A stretch of DNA of 64,000 bases from Paenibacillus periandrae (GTDB lineage: Bacteria > Bacillota > Bacilli > Paenibacillales > NBRC-103111): NCBI RefSeq assembly GCF_022458865.1, contig NZ_JAJNMU010000020.1, forward strand, positions 1-64,000. The letters run 5' to 3'. Shown here piece by piece: positions 63,453 through 64,000 of this stretch. Both the position numbers and the translations under genes were made by a program. Within the stretch, counting starts at the first letter, position 1; every line of letters starts with the position of its first letter. Under the pieces are notes generated by a model. That model had not been told where the DNA came from. It did no database searches and saw nothing but the letters and a program-made list of their open reading frames with translations.

Positions 63453-64000
63453 ATGAGAAAGTTTAAAACAATCAGTTTGCTGAGCACAGCACTCATTATG
63501 GCGGCATTGTCAGCTTGTTCAACGGGGACTGAAAAGGACACGAAGCAAACAGGTAATGCGCCAGCACCTGTCACTAAACCAACGATTACCATGTTCAGCT
63601 CGGACAATAATTCTCCACTACCCGCAGAAAAAACGATGAACATACCTACCTTCAAGTACTTGGCAGATAAAACAAACACCATTCTCGATTGGACCTTCCT
63701 GCCTCACGCCCAGTATAAAGATCAGCTTCGCATTCGAGTGGCGAGCGGCCAAATCCCTGATATCATCCTGCTGAATACGATCGCAGAGATGGATTCGATA
63801 ACGGGCGGCCAAGCCATGGAATTAAATGATTTATTAGATAAGTTCGGACCGAATTTAAAAAAGGTAATTCCAGCTGCTGCCTGGGCTGGCGTATCCAAAA
63901 AAGGGAAAATATTGGGAATACCGATGCCAAGCTCGCTGGGCTCCAGTAAAATACTTTACGCCCGTAAGGATTGGATGGATAAAGTCGGAATCAAGGAAAA
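63453..64000 (+). CDS. Extracellular solute-binding lipoprotein, cut by window end
   Basis: ATG 63453 follows GGGAGGCGAC. The first 182 codons show a signal peptide (KTISLLSTALIMAALSAC) with lipobox LSAC, then a YtcQ/LplA-type solute-binding domain (VTKPTITMFSSDN, FKYLADKTNTILDWTFLPH, SGQIPDIILLNTIAEMD, LYARKDWMDKVGI). Open to the window edge without a stop. The gene order permease-permease-lipoprotein differs from the other two loci, where the lipoprotein comes first. Confidence 0.87.
   Translation, partial: MRKFKTISLLSTALIMAALSACSTGTEKDTKQTGNAPAPVTKPTITMFSSDNNSPLPAEKTMNIPTFKYLADKTNTILDWTFLPHAQYKDQLRIRVASGQIPDIILLNTIAEMDSITGGQAMELNDLLDKFGPNLKKVIPAAAWAGVSKKGKILGIPMPSSLGSSKILYARKDWMDKVGIKE

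Overview
The window looks like chromosomal DNA of a Paenibacillus-type Firmicute. GC is moderate, Shine-Dalgarno sequences are strong (AGGAGG, AAGGGGG) and TTG/GTG starts are common. It carries CUT1 sugar transporters without their own ATPase, each beside a YesM/YesN two-component pair, and several inverting or retaining arabinan/xylan hydrolases. This assignment is inferred from gene content; no rRNA or tRNA gene was seen.

Layout. (1) 0.1-7.4 kb: a cell-envelope antibiotic defence module. A histidine kinase and response regulator face away from a BcrA-type ABC ATPase, two ABC-2 permeases and a YxeA-family protein; uppP follows, with its ribosome-binding site inside a perfect inverted repeat. 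(2) 7.4-9.3 kb: debris (IS110 fragment, small coiled gene, decayed sulfatase). (3) 9.5-19.8 kb: arabinoside utilisation: YesM/YesN pair, binding lipoprotein, two permeases and two GH51 arabinofuranosidases flanking a small cysteine-rich protein. (4) 20.1-30.7 kb: second sugar locus: binding lipoprotein, two permeases, YesM/YesN, a GH43 enzyme and a DUF5060/DUF5605-type hydrolase. (5) 30.7-33.6 kb: remnants around an intact D-2-hydroxyacid dehydrogenase. (6) 33.6-39.0 kb: a HelD-type RNA polymerase-recycling ATPase followed by a rifampin phosphotransferase, a probable rifamycin resistance locus. (7) 39-41.6 kb: TetR regulator and NmrA-like reductase sharing an operator motif. (8) 42-52.4 kb: an array of small single genes on the plus strand (DUF5946, two NUDIX, HIT, broken sigma factor, SRPBCC, APH-like, MerR with aldo/keto reductase), several separated by related hairpin-bearing intergenic repeats and interrupted by a decayed IS110. 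(9) 52.4-55.6 kb: a graveyard of AraC, IS21 ends, IS4, IS630 and other fragments, with a diverged copy of the leader of the last operon. (10) 56.0-64.0 kb: third sugar locus: parallel beta-helix protein, broken Gfo/Idh/MocA oxidoreductase, YesM/YesN, two permeases and a binding lipoprotein cut by the window edge.

How it works together. In each sugar locus the lipoprotein would capture an oligosaccharide and the two permeases import it, with a shared MsmX-like ATPase encoded elsewhere. The YesM kinase would sense the ligand and the YesN AraC-type regulator activate transcription, and the cytoplasmic hydrolases then release monosaccharides. About a third of the window, mainly 28.8-33.6 kb, 38.9-43 kb and 45.8-58.1 kb, contains genes broken by single stops or frameshifts. 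Some could be sequence errors, but several carry multiple lesions and look like real decay.
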